Assembly (NCBI GenBank): GCA_946902985.2
Contig: OX336393.1
Location: 359,396,779 to 359,460,778 of the forward strand
Reading direction: 5' to 3'
DNA length: 64,000 nucleotides
Origin: Meconema thalassinum
Lineage: Eukaryota; Arthropoda; Insecta; Orthoptera; Tettigoniidae
This document shows positions 10,609 through 21,980 of the stretch, in pieces. Within the stretch, counting starts at the first letter, position 1. The number at the start of each line of letters is the position of its first letter. The notes below the pieces were generated by a model. It was not told the origin of the DNA. It made no database searches and saw only the letters and a program-made list of their open reading frames with translations. Made by a program: the position numbers and the translations under genes.

Positions 10609-10764
10609 TTATACTCAAGGCCTGGAAATAGAGCTCAGACTTGGTGCGCCAAACTGCTAGTTCCACTTTATGCCACTAGGATCGCGGTTCGGCGCCCTAG
10701 TTGTCTGCTGTTGACTATGCGTTACATGCAACTCAAATACATTTAAAACATTTTTTTAACACTT
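10609..10764 (+). repeat. right copy of 156-bp flanking duplication (P-like terminus)
   Basis: Matches 5620-5775 over its whole length with few differences. It leads directly into sequence that belongs to the P-like element, so this copy is probably in its original place. Confidence 0.8.
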
Positions 10765-11321
10765 CTTACCTGTTTTGCTCCAGTTTGCCCCAAATGATGA
10801 ATACGGCTCACTCTTGACTGTATTTCACTTCACTTTAAGATTTTTTCTGTCAAGTGGTTTACTTCTGAAATTCAAAAACGTTGCACTTCTGCCCGTGTGG
10901 TTCGCGCCAATATTCTTTAAAAGTGGCCTTAAGAACTTTTGCAGAAGATTTACGGAGAGATAATTGTCAATACACCACATTTTGTGTGCTCGGAAAACGT
11001 GTCAGTTAAAATATTTATGAAATTTGACACTAAATATTTTCGAGACATGAAATTTACGGCTGTTGTGGCAAAGTGAGAAATTGTTTCCAACAGAAAAATA
11101 AAAGAAGCTTTGGGATATCTTAATCCCCCTCTGCCTTGAAAATGTATTGAACCAAATGACTGGCTTGAATTTGCTGGAGCTGATATTTTCTCTAAGCAAC
11201 TTTCACAGTATGTTTCCCTTCTGCCTCTCTTACAAGAGATCCCGCTACCATTGCAATTGAAATGGAAGATAGAGACGCTGACTTTTCTGAAAACAAAAAT
11301 AGAAATTTTAATGCTAGAATG

Positions 11322-13577
11322 TCAATCATAATGTTTCATTTCAATGAACTTAATATAGGCTAAATGCCCCATATCCTTACCTTGAACAGGGCTTTCAAGA
11401 ATCTCCAAGACATATGCCGGAAGCTGGGGTGTTTCTTTAGCATTGGCTGGGTTTTGCACCTTCCGCGATTTTTTAGGCTTGAGAAACTTGGTCAAGGCGC
11501 CTGTTACGACTGCATCTTCCCTCAGCTCCACATTCCCACTTCTAGAAGATGCGATAATTCCTGTACTAAGTGTTGACTCTATGGCATACAGGCATGTCCA
11601 TCATGTCATTGTTACCTCCCTAATTTCTCAGGTGACTGAAGAGCAGTTCGACATCGTCACTTAAGAGATTCCGCGTAAGCACATAATGGAAGCCGATACT
11701 GATTAGAAATCGTATGCAGGACACGGTTGATGAAGTTGTTAGCACCTAAGTTTGATAAGTTTCGTTTGTAAGTCTCATCTTTTTATCGGGTTAACTTTGA
11801 ATCTGTGACAGGTAGGGCAGAAATTCATTGGTCAGCCATGAAAATCTCTCATCATTAACTTCACTGAAAATAAGCTTTTCCGTGTTTCTGGAATGAAGTC
11901 CGTGTGTAGTATTGCAGATATCATGTATATCAAACAATTTTCTAAAAATTTCCAAGAATTTTGTTGTTTTGTGTAGGCTGTCCTTATCTTCAACTATCTC
12001 TGGCCACACGACTTCCATGCTCTTAAGCCCAGCTATTGTCTCTCGAGTTAACACCAATTTGGCTCTTGCCACATTCATGTTTCCTAAATTGCTTGGATAT
12101 ACCTAGGTACAACCTTCCTGCTTAATTTTCTGACTGGCTTTACTACTAGCTTTTTCTGTTAGTGGTACAGATTCTTGAGATGATCACTAGTTATTAAATT
12201 GTCGTCTACATAGAAGTTCCTACTCAGATATTGTGATCGTACATTCTTAATGATGTGACTCGGATCGAAACTAAGAAAAAGTGGCTTCTGCTCGTCTATC
12301 GGGTGACGAATTTCATGAGTGACACATCCGCCACACAGTGTCTCAAACATTGACACATTCACCTGACAGTTGTCCGTCACTATTCTGATGACCTTGAAGC
12401 CGCATTCCTCAACCGCAGTCAGTGCGTCCAGTGTTATCCTAGATTTACTGTAGTCCTGTGCGTCCACATGTAAAGTAGAACGAAACAGGTATCCTGTAGA
12501 AGGATTGGCCCTTGAACAATATGCATAATCATTTATTTGCCAATTTATGTTCGATTCCAATTGCATCTTTCTCAATATCACTAATGCCGAGAAACATGTC
12601 TAAATTCTTGTCATACAATAGTCTAGACTTTATGGCCATTTCATCATTGATTAACGAACCAACCTTATCATTATCGTGAGTCAGTGATTTTTCTTCAGCT
12701 GTCAACCTAGCTTTTGCAAGCGACGTGACACCTGTCTCTCCGTTCGTATTCCCAATGTAGGTTTTCAGTGTTCGTGGATGAGGAAGTTGTAAAATATTTA
12801 TATCTCTCAGTAAGCGGTAAGCCGACGGTGATTTATTAGAGAGCAATACACATATTTTTATTGTTGTTTCACCGTATTTACACTTTCGTTTCGTGAAAGC
12901 TCGAATTTGTTCAAGTAAGAAATTAGCCTTCAAGTCCCCACGAACCGCTTCATTCTTGAGCTTCGATATTTGAACAACGAGTTTGTCCTGACGTTGCACT
13001 GAATGCAATTTTTGTTTCAATGAAATTATCTTCTGATTCAATGACTTAATTGTAGTTCTGTATACTGTATCTTTTTAGTGGCCTCCTTAATTTTAATTTT
13101 TGTGACTTGCAATGAGTTTGCTTGATTGTAGAACATTACGTTCCTACACTAACACGTGGTTGATCATGGTTTTCTTCAATTCGTTCATCACAATAGTCTT
13201 CCGTAAAATTTAAATTACCTGAACATTTGCTTTTATTGTTGATATGTAAGTCTCTATCGTCACATCCTCATTTGCGCGTATTTCAATTTATTTGTGCTTG
13301 TTTATGTCCGGGGTAGTCCTAAAAAACCGTCGGAAATTCGTTCGGTAAGAGCGTTCACTTTGTATTACTTATACTATAATCAGAATACTTGAAATGCTTA
13401 CTACAAATTTTAGAAGACTGGTTTGCTGTCCACAAAGACCCTGGCTTTACCCCCCTCACGTGAAACAGCTAGAACCCATTCTTTCAGTATGTCATTGTTC
13501 ATTGGAAATTGATGAAACGGAAGTCCATTGCCTTTAACTTGACGAGATTTACAATTCGGCACGCTACAGTACACCAT
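11322..13577 (-). pseudogene. P-element-type (THAP9-like) transposase pseudogene
   Basis: The start codon at 13577-13575 opens a THAP zinc-finger: Cys4 and Cys9 in a C-x4-C arrangement (MVYCSVPNCKSR), a later W, then after a 1-base frameshift near 13440-13480 the second metal pair in KICSKHF. Next, 13041-12529 reads the coiled-coil region and SPSAYRLLRDINILQLPHPRTL, typical of P-element transposases, then an RNase H-like segment entered by YDKNLDMFLG. A TGA stop lies at 12531-12529. After another frameshift, 12581-12159 reads RIVTDNCQVNVSMF and FDPSHIIKNVRSQYL, the central core. Segments 12078-11791 and 11531-11322 give the C-terminal part. Several frameshifts and stops make this a dead copy; some gaps may be introns. 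Confidence 0.8.
13041..13500. other. gap between P-like transposase exons
   Basis: AT-rich sequence between the second half of the THAP domain (about 13380-13430, minus) and the coiled-coil frame. It may be an intron or decayed coding sequence; I see no clear splice pair. Confidence 0.35.
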
Positions 13578-14194
13578 TTTTTACGAACACAATAATAACA
13601 CTAATATTTACACATAAGTTACTCTATTAAAATCATTCAGTGATTTATATCTAAAGTATTTATCACACAGCCTACATGTCACATTTACGCTAGTACACTG
13701 GATTAAAACTTGCTTTTCACTACGTCTTGTTCATAAAGACCACTTAGCACCCTTCTCAATATCAGTCTCACAGCTATCTACTGCTCTTAACGAAAGCACA
13801 ACTAAAAGACGACACGCTTCGCCAGTCAATTTTAAACTCACCTTAGCTTTCTCACTCATTAGGACACCTTATTTACCGTCAAATACAGACACACTAATCA
13901 CAATGTACGTAATGCAAACGGTACGATTGAGGGCGCCAGACAGCGAACCTAGCGGCAAAATGCGGAACAAGTTCGAACCATCACTCGCAATGTTGTCTGG
14001 CGCTTCATTTACAGGCCTAGTATATAACGTAGGCCACGATACTAACACTAACAGATGGCGCTGAATTCAGAGAAGAGATGACGAATAAATCAATTTACAA
14101 TTATTATTTACAGTCAACCCTGTCAAAACTATTCTTCACAAACATTCAGACGGTTTGGAGGAACGAAATAATACTATAAGCTACAAGCAAAAAA

Positions 14195-14325
14195 AAAAAA
14201 AGTGTCCGCTCACTGTGGAAACCGAACCCGGGCTACTACCAGACGGGAGCCACGCGAGATACTTCAAAGGGACTCTAGGAACGACTTAACCATCTGAGCC
14301 ACCAGGACAGCCGACGACAGCATGT
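14195..14325 (-). mobile_element. tRNA-derived SINE fragment
   Basis: On the minus strand, GGCTCAGATGG (A-box-like, near 14300) and GGGTTCGGTTTCC (B-box-like, near 14222) are spaced as in a Pol III promoter. An A-run at 14190-14201 borders it. It is not a functional tRNA: the acceptor and anticodon stems do not close. Confidence 0.5.
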
Positions 14326-14734
14326 TGTGTTAGCCCATATATGGTCCCCAGTAGTGAAGAGTAGGCTATAAGTGGGTTTCCGAGTTCAGGAAACCGGAAG
14401 TCACGTACGTTCTTATTAATATGCTGTATATTTATATTAATTTAATTAAAATATTAAGATATTCAAAATCATTTCCAAGGAAACCGCAACAATTATTGTT
14501 CAGTTTTTATTAAAATATAAGCGATGACCAAAGAAACGGAGGGTCAATATTGACATAACTGTTTTGTTGCTAATTCAATTTTGGGGTTTAGGACATATTG
14601 ATCATCAGCCTCATGCACTTGGATAAACTGTGCTACTGTGCTGGCCTGAATAGTGGTTGTAACAGTAGTTAAAAGTCCCCGTTTTCATCAAATCGTTGTT
14701 TTATACTGCTGTTGGTTTCTTTAGGAGCTTTGCG

Positions 14735-15090
14735 ACATCGTGGACATGCAGCTCCATGTACTTGAGTATGTGTGTAATTTGTCTGATAACCTGTGTTGTT
14801 GTGATGGCTGTATCAGTGGGTGTATTTGTAATTCAGGCCAGGATTGGAAAGGAGGCGACCATGGCTTAATGTTAGGAAACATCCCGTTGCCTGGAGTAGA
14901 AGCGGGAAACCACTTCAACGATGGCTGAGGTAGGAATCGAACCCAACTATTCACAGTTTGGATTCACGAGGCTCAATATACACCGTACCGGCCCTCAAAC
15001 CAGAATTTAATTTCTTGACAGAGCCAGGAATCAACCCCACACCTGTGGGGGCGACAGCTAAGCATGCTAGCCGCTACACCTGTCATGTTG
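14735..15090 (-). mobile_element. SINE-C copy
   Basis: A tRNA-like head on the minus strand (GGTTGATTCCTGGCTC, near 15025-15045) is followed by the family body, which contains a GGGAAACCACTTC stretch and TCTGATAACCTGTGTT toward its tail near 14790. The same body recurs near 17090, 42600, 43790 and 46700. The head half carries the box-B-like Pol III element. Confidence 0.65.
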
Positions 15091-15233
15091 ACATGTACAG
15101 TCGCGCAGGTAGGATGTGACTCAGTCATCGTTGTCCTCTCCGTGGTGGCATATGCACCTGTTACGCTAAGCTGTGCTGTTTATTTATTTATTCTCGTATC
15201 AGAAACATATATTTTAATTATATAAGACAGTTA

Positions 15234-16800
15234 TTATATTATCTTGGCCCAAAACTTGGCCACTTCCAGTGCACTCTGTGCTCCCCGACGATCTTCTTCC
15301 GTGCAGGATGCTGGGCACAGTCGACACTCAGTCAAATGCTGAACAGTCTGGTCTTCTCCACAATCACATTGAATATCATCCTGGTCAATGTAACCCCATC
15401 TTGCCATATTAACCCTTGATCTGCCTACTCTAGAGCGCAGTCTATTCAGAGACTTCCAAATCGTCCATTCCACGTCATAGCTAGGAGGTAGAGTTTAAAA
15501 AACATTTTCCCAACCAGGGGGAAGATTGGTCGTAGCCCTCCACATTTGCAACCTTGCTTTTTCAGCAGTGGTTCTAAGTTCCTTTGACGTTCTAAGGAAA
15601 CTCTTCCTCTACTTCAGTCGTTGCGGCTGCGGTTCGTGTCCATATAGAGGATGAGTTCTTTCATGCTCCACTGTCTTTCGTTCCTTGTTCGCAGCTATTT
15701 CTCTTCGAACAGGGGGTGGTGCTATTCCTGCGAGGAGATAAAGCCATTCGACTGGAGTTGATTTCAAGCAACCTGATATAATTCTGCAGGTATCGTTGAG
15801 AGCTACATCCACCTGTTTGGCATGTGTTGAATTATACCAAACAGGAGAAGCATACTCTGCTGCAGAATAGCATTGTGCCATTGCAGAAGTTCGGATCGTT
15901 TCAGGTTGACTACCCCACTATGATCCAGCCAGTTTGCTTAGGAGATTGTTCCTGGAAGAAACTTTTGACTTGGAGTTCATGCAGTGCTTCTTGAAAGTAA
16001 GAGATCTGTCAAGTGTCACTCCTAGATATTTTGGAGTCTCACAGTGTTCCAGTTCGACCCCTGACCATACGATCTTTATCTTGCGAGTAGCTTCCCTATT
16101 TCTCAAATGAAAAGCACACACTTGTGAATTTGAGGGGTTTGGCTTAAGCTGCTTTGTGTTGTAGAATCTGGAAAGATCTTTAAGGGCATTCGTGAGAGTG
16201 TTCTCCACTGATTCAAAATCTGCGCTCTGAGTGGCTAGAGCAAGGTCATCAGCATACAGGAAACTTCTGCTGTTCGGGGCTATAGGTTGGTCGTTTGTGT
16301 ATATATTGAACAGGATTGGAGCCAGTACACTTCCATGCGGGAGGCCGTTTTTCTGTAGTCTCTATCGACTACGCTGTCCTTGAAAGTCGACGAAGAAACT
16401 GCGATTTTGCAAAAGAGTGGCGATGAGCCTGGTTAGGCTAAAATACTTGGTGAGGTTGTAGACCTTGACTAGTAGTAGCTGATGGTTGACAGTATCATAC
16501 GTTGCTGATAAGTCGACAAATACCACTCCTGTCACCTTACGAGCTTCATACCCATCTTCTATAAACTGTGTGAGATTTAGCAGTTGTCCAGTACAGCTTT
16601 TACCAGGGCGAAATCCAGATTGCTGAGGTAGCCTATAAGTAAGGGGTCAATTACAGGTGATAGGCGATTTAAAATCAATCTTTCCAGCAGTTTGTAGAGG
16701 TGACATAGTAGCGCAACTGGTCTAAAATTCTTTGGATTATTTCCTTGTTTGCCAGGTTTCAGCAAAACGATCACTCGGCTCTTCCTCCATATCGTTGGAA
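15234..16800 (-). pseudogene. LINE reverse-transcriptase pseudogene
   Basis: Minus-strand pieces of one non-LTR reverse transcriptase in order: IVLLKPGK...FRPVALLCHLYKLLERLI (near 16774-16640), a VTGVVFVDLSATYDTV region (near 16540-16490), an FLYADDLAL catalytic box (near 16262-16236), then KYLGVTLDRSLTFKKH (near 16040), EYASPVWYNSTH (near 15850) and a C-terminal CDCGEDQTVQHLTEC Cys/His cluster (near 15350). Several stops and frameshifts break it, so it is dead. The 5' end is cut at about 16800. It differs from the LINE nested at 5986-8675. Confidence 0.82.
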
Positions 16801-17089
16801 TTTGGCTTCTGCTGTGCTGTTAAGAAACAATAACCGCGGCATTCTCAATACGCCAGTAATCATTATCATTACAATTCACACTAACAGTAATTTCTGCCTA
16901 ACACAAGTAGTGCGCGCAATGCTTCTTGACTTATGTGGCGACTGCATTGCGTCATCACTCTGTCCTGCTCCTCGTCCTGCAAGGCTCCAGCTGATGCAGC
17001 GAAGTTCAGCGCCAGTCAAATCTTGAAAGGCTATTTTTTTTTTTGTAAATTTTACCCTCTAGGTTGGTGTTTCCCACGGACACTTGGTC

Positions 17090-17462
17090 GGATTGGATAC
17101 AATTGGGGAGGTGTGATCAGCACTTCACCCAGGCGGCCTCACCTGCAAAGCGAACAGGAGCTTCATGAGGGATGGGAAGGGAGGGGCAGATGGGAGGGAT
17201 AAGCAAGGAAGAGGTAAGGAGGCGGTCGTAGGTACCATCCCGGCATTTGTCCGAAGACGAAGTGGGAAACCACGGAAAACCACTTCGAGGATGGCTGAGG
17301 TGGGAATGGAAACCCCTCTACTCATTCGGACCACCCGAGGCTGAGTAGACCCCGTTCCAGTCCTCACACCACTTTTCAAATTTTGTGGCAGAGCCGGGAT
17401 TCGAACCCAGGACCTCCGGGGCGGCAGCTAACCATGCTGACCGCTACGCTATGGAGGCGACA
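17090..17462 (-). mobile_element. SINE-C copy, well preserved head
   Basis: Minus-strand tRNA-like head at about 17390-17462: GCGTAGCGGTCAGCATGG as A box and GGGTTCGAATCCCGGCTC as B box. The body contains CCGTGGTTTTCCACTT-type sequence and runs leftward to about 17090. This is the best template for recognising the other SINE-C copies here. Confidence 0.72.
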
Positions 17463-17905
17463 GATTATTATTTTACAGTTACCATAGCAAGACTTGCAAC
17501 GAGTGACCCAATTCGATTTAACATTGCACTATAGTGGTGCGCATCTCTAACACACGTTTAAGATAGTCATAACTAAAGCCCTGCGCGGATGCGGATATCC
17601 GCAACATTTTTCGCCATGCGGATATAGTTTCCATGGCTGTGCGGATAGCGGATAAGTTTCGGATAAAGTTTGGAGAAAATTAGCGGGTAGTTTTTAGAAT
17701 ACAATCCGAACTTGTTGAATATCATTACTAAGACCCGGATATTTATGGCTTACCATATTTTTCCGTTATCTTTTTTTTTTCATGACAAATGAAAGATGAT
17801 GATTTACGATAATCTCATTCAAATTATGTAATTAACCGTAATTAACACCCCGAACTGAAAAAAGTTGCAATTCTGACTGTATAACATTCATTCTTAACAC
17901 TACCC

Positions 17906-18863
17906 CCAGGGGCTCACATCTAGTGGGACGAGGAGCTTGGTGGCGCAGCGGTCAAGCTGTTGGCCTCTCACCACGGCAGACCGGGTTCGATTCCCGGTCA
18001 ATGCATGTGGTATTTTCAAAGTGAAATGCCATGTCCTGTGGTTCGTATTCCACGTAAAAAGGAGGTCCCGTGGCTTATGATATCAAGATTAACGGTCACG
18101 TAAAACTACAATATTCCTTCCTTTACCTAGTGGGACGTGGGTTGGCGACCACGGGACTCCTGCTGAGACCGGCATTGCTTCCAATTACTTGTGCCGGGCT
18201 CCTCTCCGTCTTCTTTCCTGCCGACCTCTCTTGGTTAACTCTGGTTCTCTTCCGACCCCGACGGTATTAGGGTTTCCGAGGCCTAGGGAGTCTCTTCCTT
18301 TCCCGCCTTATTTGGCCCTTGTCTCAAATTTCTTGATCCCTCATTCTGTGAGGGATCCGCCTTCATTTTCTTTTCATACTGTCTCCTGCCTTCTGAGTCA
18401 AGACCCTTAAGGAAGCAGGGTGTATGTAGACGCACCACTTCTAATGCACCCTGGATATTGCTACACCCTCATGGGCTCACGGCTGGTGAGTTCGGGAGTT
18501 GGCGATCCCGATGGATTCCTGAGCTGGTTCCGTTTTTCCCCCTTTTTCCTCTAATCTTGGGGCGGGCCCTCTCCTCTTTCCCTTTCCAATCTGCCTTTCA
18601 TGGCTCTCCTTCCAAGTCCCTCAATCCTCATTCTTCGAGGGTTGAGGGCATTTCGTTTCTCCCTGTCCTTTATTTGCCTTATCCTTTGTTTACTATTTCC
18701 TCTTCTAGTATGTAGGTCTGTAGTTAGGTCTGTAGTTAGTAGTAGGGCTATTAGTTATAGTTTTCATTCTCATCTCATCTTTCAGTATCACCCAAACCAT
18801 TAGGGGCCGATAACCTAGATATTAGGTCCCTTAAAACAATTATCATCATCATCATCATCATTC
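17906..18863 (+). repeat. dispersed retroelement-like repeat with (ATC)n tail, two tandem heads
   Basis: Two related heads: GGGCTCACATCTAGTGGGACG...GTTGGCGACCACGGGA (from about 17910, interrupted by a SINE) and GGGCTCACGGCTGGTGAGTTCGGGAGTTGGCGATCCCGATGG-like sequence from about 18472 (given here only as a pattern). The second ends in an (ATC)n run at 18841-18863. C/T-rich and non-coding; the short frames inside are artefacts of composition. Probably a retroposed non-coding repeat. Confidence 0.5.
17931..18126 (+). mobile_element. SINE-A copy with 11-bp target duplication
   Basis: The tRNA-like head reads TGGCGCAGCGGTCAAGCTGT (A box) and GGGTTCGATTCCCGGTC (B box). The body contains GTGAAATGCCATGTCCTGTG and ends in a TTCCTTCC-type tail. 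It is flanked by CTAGTGGGACG at 17920-17930 and 18127-18137, a clean target-site duplication. Other copies are at about 22160 and 44996. Confidence 0.88.
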
Positions 18864-20194
18864 TAAATATAGCACATGCACATACTGTACATAGTATGAG
18901 GGACGACCTTCTCCTTAGATGTCTAAAGGAGTTATCTATTTAAATATTATTTTAATGCCAGTACATTCGGATAACACATGTGCGGATGCGGTTAACAGTC
19001 GCGCATTTTATTTATCCGCGCAGGGCTCTAGTAATAGGCAGGTCTACACCCAGCGTTCTCAATAGTACATTAGACTAAGAGCCGGGTTCATCTACGCAGA
19101 GTTAACGGACCGTCAGAAAATGCGTCGTTAATTTTAACATCGAAATTAAGCTCGTTGGCGTTTCAGGAGCACATTCAAAGATTAGCTTTAGCAAACGAAT
19201 CTTTATTGTTAAGGGATGTACAAAACTCATTGGAAGATGATGATTGTGGCGGTATTTGTATACTTTTTAGTACTATCAAGCAGGCCGTGAACTGCAATAA
19301 GCTTATAAAAAGTTATAGGCTATACTACTTGGTTAAAAACAAACATGGCTGGTGAGGAAAAGAGGAAGAAGAACCGGAGACTGTATTTTCTTTAGATTTT
19401 TTAGCCTACTTTCGATTTTTGCAAAAAATGAAAGTAGACTTATGAGATCACTACAGGGCCAAAAATTGTGTGTCAGTCTGTGTGTGTGTGAGTCTGTGTG
19501 TGTGTGAGTGTGTGTACTCTGAATGTCTGTCCCCCCCTATCAATTCGAACACGGTGAAACCGAACTGAACGACATTTAGTACAGAGGTAGAACAAGCAAA
19601 GGGCACCTCAGTGTCATGTTTCATATCGCCGCCATCTTTACCAAAACTGAATGGCGGCCACTCAAACGTTCAAAACGTAAAATCAAATAGCGACTAACCA
19701 AATTATCCGATCTCTACCAAATTTGGTAATAACATACCGTCATATAGGACGCGTCTTGTGACCAAACTACAAGGTCATCCGCCGGACCATTTCTGGATGG
19801 CGGCCGTGCGAATTATGCAAACTTTATAATCCTTATCATGGGACCCACCAGTTCCGATTATCGAGCCGAGAATCGATATAACTGTTCTAAAGGAAGAGGC
19901 ACGTTCGAAATTAAAAGTTTATTTTGTAATACTATAGTGCAGAAGTGATTTTAAAAAGCTGAGCCGTCTCGGTAAGAAGACAAGATGGCAGCGGATATCT
20001 TGTGCCTGACTTATATTTCACTAATTTGAGTATTGCATGCAATATAGCGTACTGATACAAAATAAATAAACTTTGTGTGGAATGCTTTATACATAAATAA
20101 TATACTCCACTGATGAAATCGTTAGGTCTAAATCATTATTTGCTAACAGGTTCTATGTAAGTCAATTTATATAGAACAATGTTCAATGGCACAA

Positions 20195-20262
20195 ATGGCT
20201 CCGTGGTAGAGCGTTGGTCTATCATTCATATGCCTATGGTTCAAACCCCATCAGTGTTAGGT
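20195..20262 (+). other. tRNA-like segment (pseudogene or SINE head)
   Basis: GGCTCCGTGGTAGAGC resembles a Pol III A box and GGTTCAAACCCC a B box at tRNA spacing. The stems do not pair well enough for a functional tRNA, and it lies inside a transposon. Confidence 0.45.
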
Positions 20263-20940
20263 TTTTTGCTTGAAATTTTACATATTTATTGCTTTGTAAT
20301 GACTCAGACGTTTTAAAATTAAGCGTTATATTGTGCATATTACGGTGGGAAACATATATTTAATTAAAACAAAATTCGCCAGCAGATTTGCTCGAGACAT
20401 CTAGCAGCCAAAAAGGTAACTGCACGCCGGCCTACTTATTAACTTCCAGATTTTATTGAAAAGTTTCTTCTTATGGCCGCTAGAATGCACTCGCCCTGTT
20501 AGGACTATATATTTCGATACTTCTACACTAGATTTCACGTCTGGTCTACATGGGACTCCATTGATAGTATACCATTGGCATTCCATGCGCATCGAATTTG
20601 AAGAATGACAAGATGATACTATGATACATTTTTACTTCTTATTATAAAGGGTTTGTAACAGCCTATTGTGCGTTATTTGAAAATGTTATTTGAAGTAAAG
20701 AACAAAACGATTTCACATAGTAACTGAATTCTAGCCGTTGGTGCTAGTTCGGGTTATTAATACTTTTATTTCAGGCAAAGAGCAATCGAAAATATCCACA
20801 TAGTTTGTATACACACGTCTCTGTAGGGTCATGGAAAGATTTGTTAATTCAATTAGGGTTGTGAAAGCCATGCACAACCAGACGTGTAAAGACATGCCTC
20901 AACTCAAAGTTGGATGTTGTCCACGGCAGGTCGATTATGT

Positions 20941-21180
20941 AATAATAACAATAATAATAATGTTATTTGTTTTACGTCCCTTTTAACTACTGCTGCTTTT
21001 AGATACTCCGGGGTGCCGGAATTTTGGCCCGAAGGGGATCTTTAACGTGCCAGTAAATCTACTGACACGGCTCCCTCGCATTTGTGCACCCTCAAATGCC
21101 AGCTGATTGCGCCAGGATACGAACCTGCAACCTAGGGCCCAGCAAGCGAGAACGTTACCGCTGAGCCACGCAGCCAGTCC
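20941..21180 (-). mobile_element. SINE-D copy with 12-bp target duplication
   Basis: Minus-strand tRNA-like head (GGCTCAGCGGTAACG and GGTTCGTATCCTGGCGC, at the right side) and a body with GTTAAAGATCCCCTTCGGGC. The left end is an AAT/AAC-rich tail. GGTCGATTATGT flanks both sides (20929-20940 and 21181-21192). It inserted into HINE-1 copy D. Confidence 0.88.
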
Positions 21181-21439
21181 GGTCGATTATGTCTCCAGAT
21201 CCATAACATTCTTGAGATACTTCTTATCTATCTTTCTTCAATGATGGTAGTAGTTTTTTTCTAGGTTGTGGCGTTTGGTAGAGGTAAATAGTTTCTAAGG
21301 TCTTCAACCAAGAAATGATTCTATTATACTCTTTGATGATAATAACAACGAGTTACAACTATACTCATACATTTAGGAGAAAGTAGGCTATATGTTCTTT
21401 ACTGAACATCTTGTTTTTTACGTGTAGCTTCCTGAGAGG

Positions 21440-21718
21440 CCAAATGCAGGTCTTTCCAGTCGACGCCCGTGAGCAACCTGCGCGTCGGGAAGAAAGATAA
21501 AAAGAATATAGACGAATGAAACTGGGGAAGGATCTGGAAGGAAGCGGCCGTGGCCTGTCAGAGGGTACCATCCCAACATTTGCCTGTTGTTGAAAATGGG
21601 GAAACCACGGAAAACAATTTCAAGGACGGCCGACGGTGGGGCTCGAACCCACGCGTCTACCGAGTCAGCAGAGTGCTTGGCCCCATGACCTAACGCTGCC
21701 CTTTAGCCAACGTAGCCA
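21440..21718 (-). mobile_element. SINE-C-related copy
   Basis: The minus-strand head near 21640-21715 carries GTGGGTTCGAGCCCCACC (B box). The body has the family GTTTTCCGTGGTTTCCCC stretch followed by a GGATGGTACCCTCTGACAGG tail, shared with the copy at 47020-47200. A subfamily of SINE-C. Confidence 0.55.
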
Positions 21719-21980
21719 CTGCTATAGGTTCGTCTTTAGATGGAAGAAACGTAATTATCCACTTGGATGATAAGCATCATGAAACCGTTCATTATAAATT
21801 TGAGGTCGACGAATATCTAAAATGTCTTCAAAAACATCGCCATCGTTGAGAATAAACTTTAATGCCACGTAAATCGATCGTCAGCCATTAATTGTATGTA
21901 GACACAGAAATTAGTTTTGATGGCTTGATAGGGTTGCTAATAGTTTGGTGAACCACGTCGTCGTTCGTGTCTTCAGCCCT

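Larger units (their letters stand above)
10609..14040 (-). mobile_element. decayed P-like DNA transposon
   Basis: The two ends resemble each other in inverted orientation: the reverse complement of about 13925-14033 aligns with 10609-10715, including a GGCCTG(G/T)AAAT core and a CTAGG-TCGC...GGCGCCCT core. Between them lies a fragmented THAP/P-element-type transposase on the minus strand. I could not define an 8-bp target duplication. The region 10765-11321, downstream of the transposase, holds no convincing frame and is probably 3' non-coding element DNA. Confidence 0.62.
17578..19029. mobile_element. DNA element with GCGGAT-rich terminal inverted repeats (hAT-like)
   Basis: The left end reads AGCCCTGCGCGGATGCGG (about 17578-17596). 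The right end, reverse complemented, reads AGCCCTGCGCGGATAAAT (about 19012-19029). Interior ends carry GCGGATATCCGC-type repeats. A hAT assignment rests on resemblance to insect families with these tips; I could not identify an 8-bp target duplication. Most of the interior is later insertions (the ATC-tailed repeat and a SINE). No transposase is left. Confidence 0.5.
19400..21413 (+). mobile_element. HINE-1 copy D, short form without array
   Basis: The left terminus at 19400-19435 (TTAGCCTACTTTC with fold-back partner) is followed by (TG)n at about 19468-19512 and a single repeat unit to about 19800. Divergent interior sequence follows. The right terminus is GAAAGTAGGCTA, ATGTTC-tttact-GAACAT and CTTG (21378-21413). 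It shows that the family exists with one unit as well as with arrays. It carries a nested SINE-D and a tRNA-like segment. Confidence 0.8.

Noticed and set aside
20195..20262. Functional tRNA gene
   Set aside because: A and B boxes are present but stems do not close, and it lies within a transposon.
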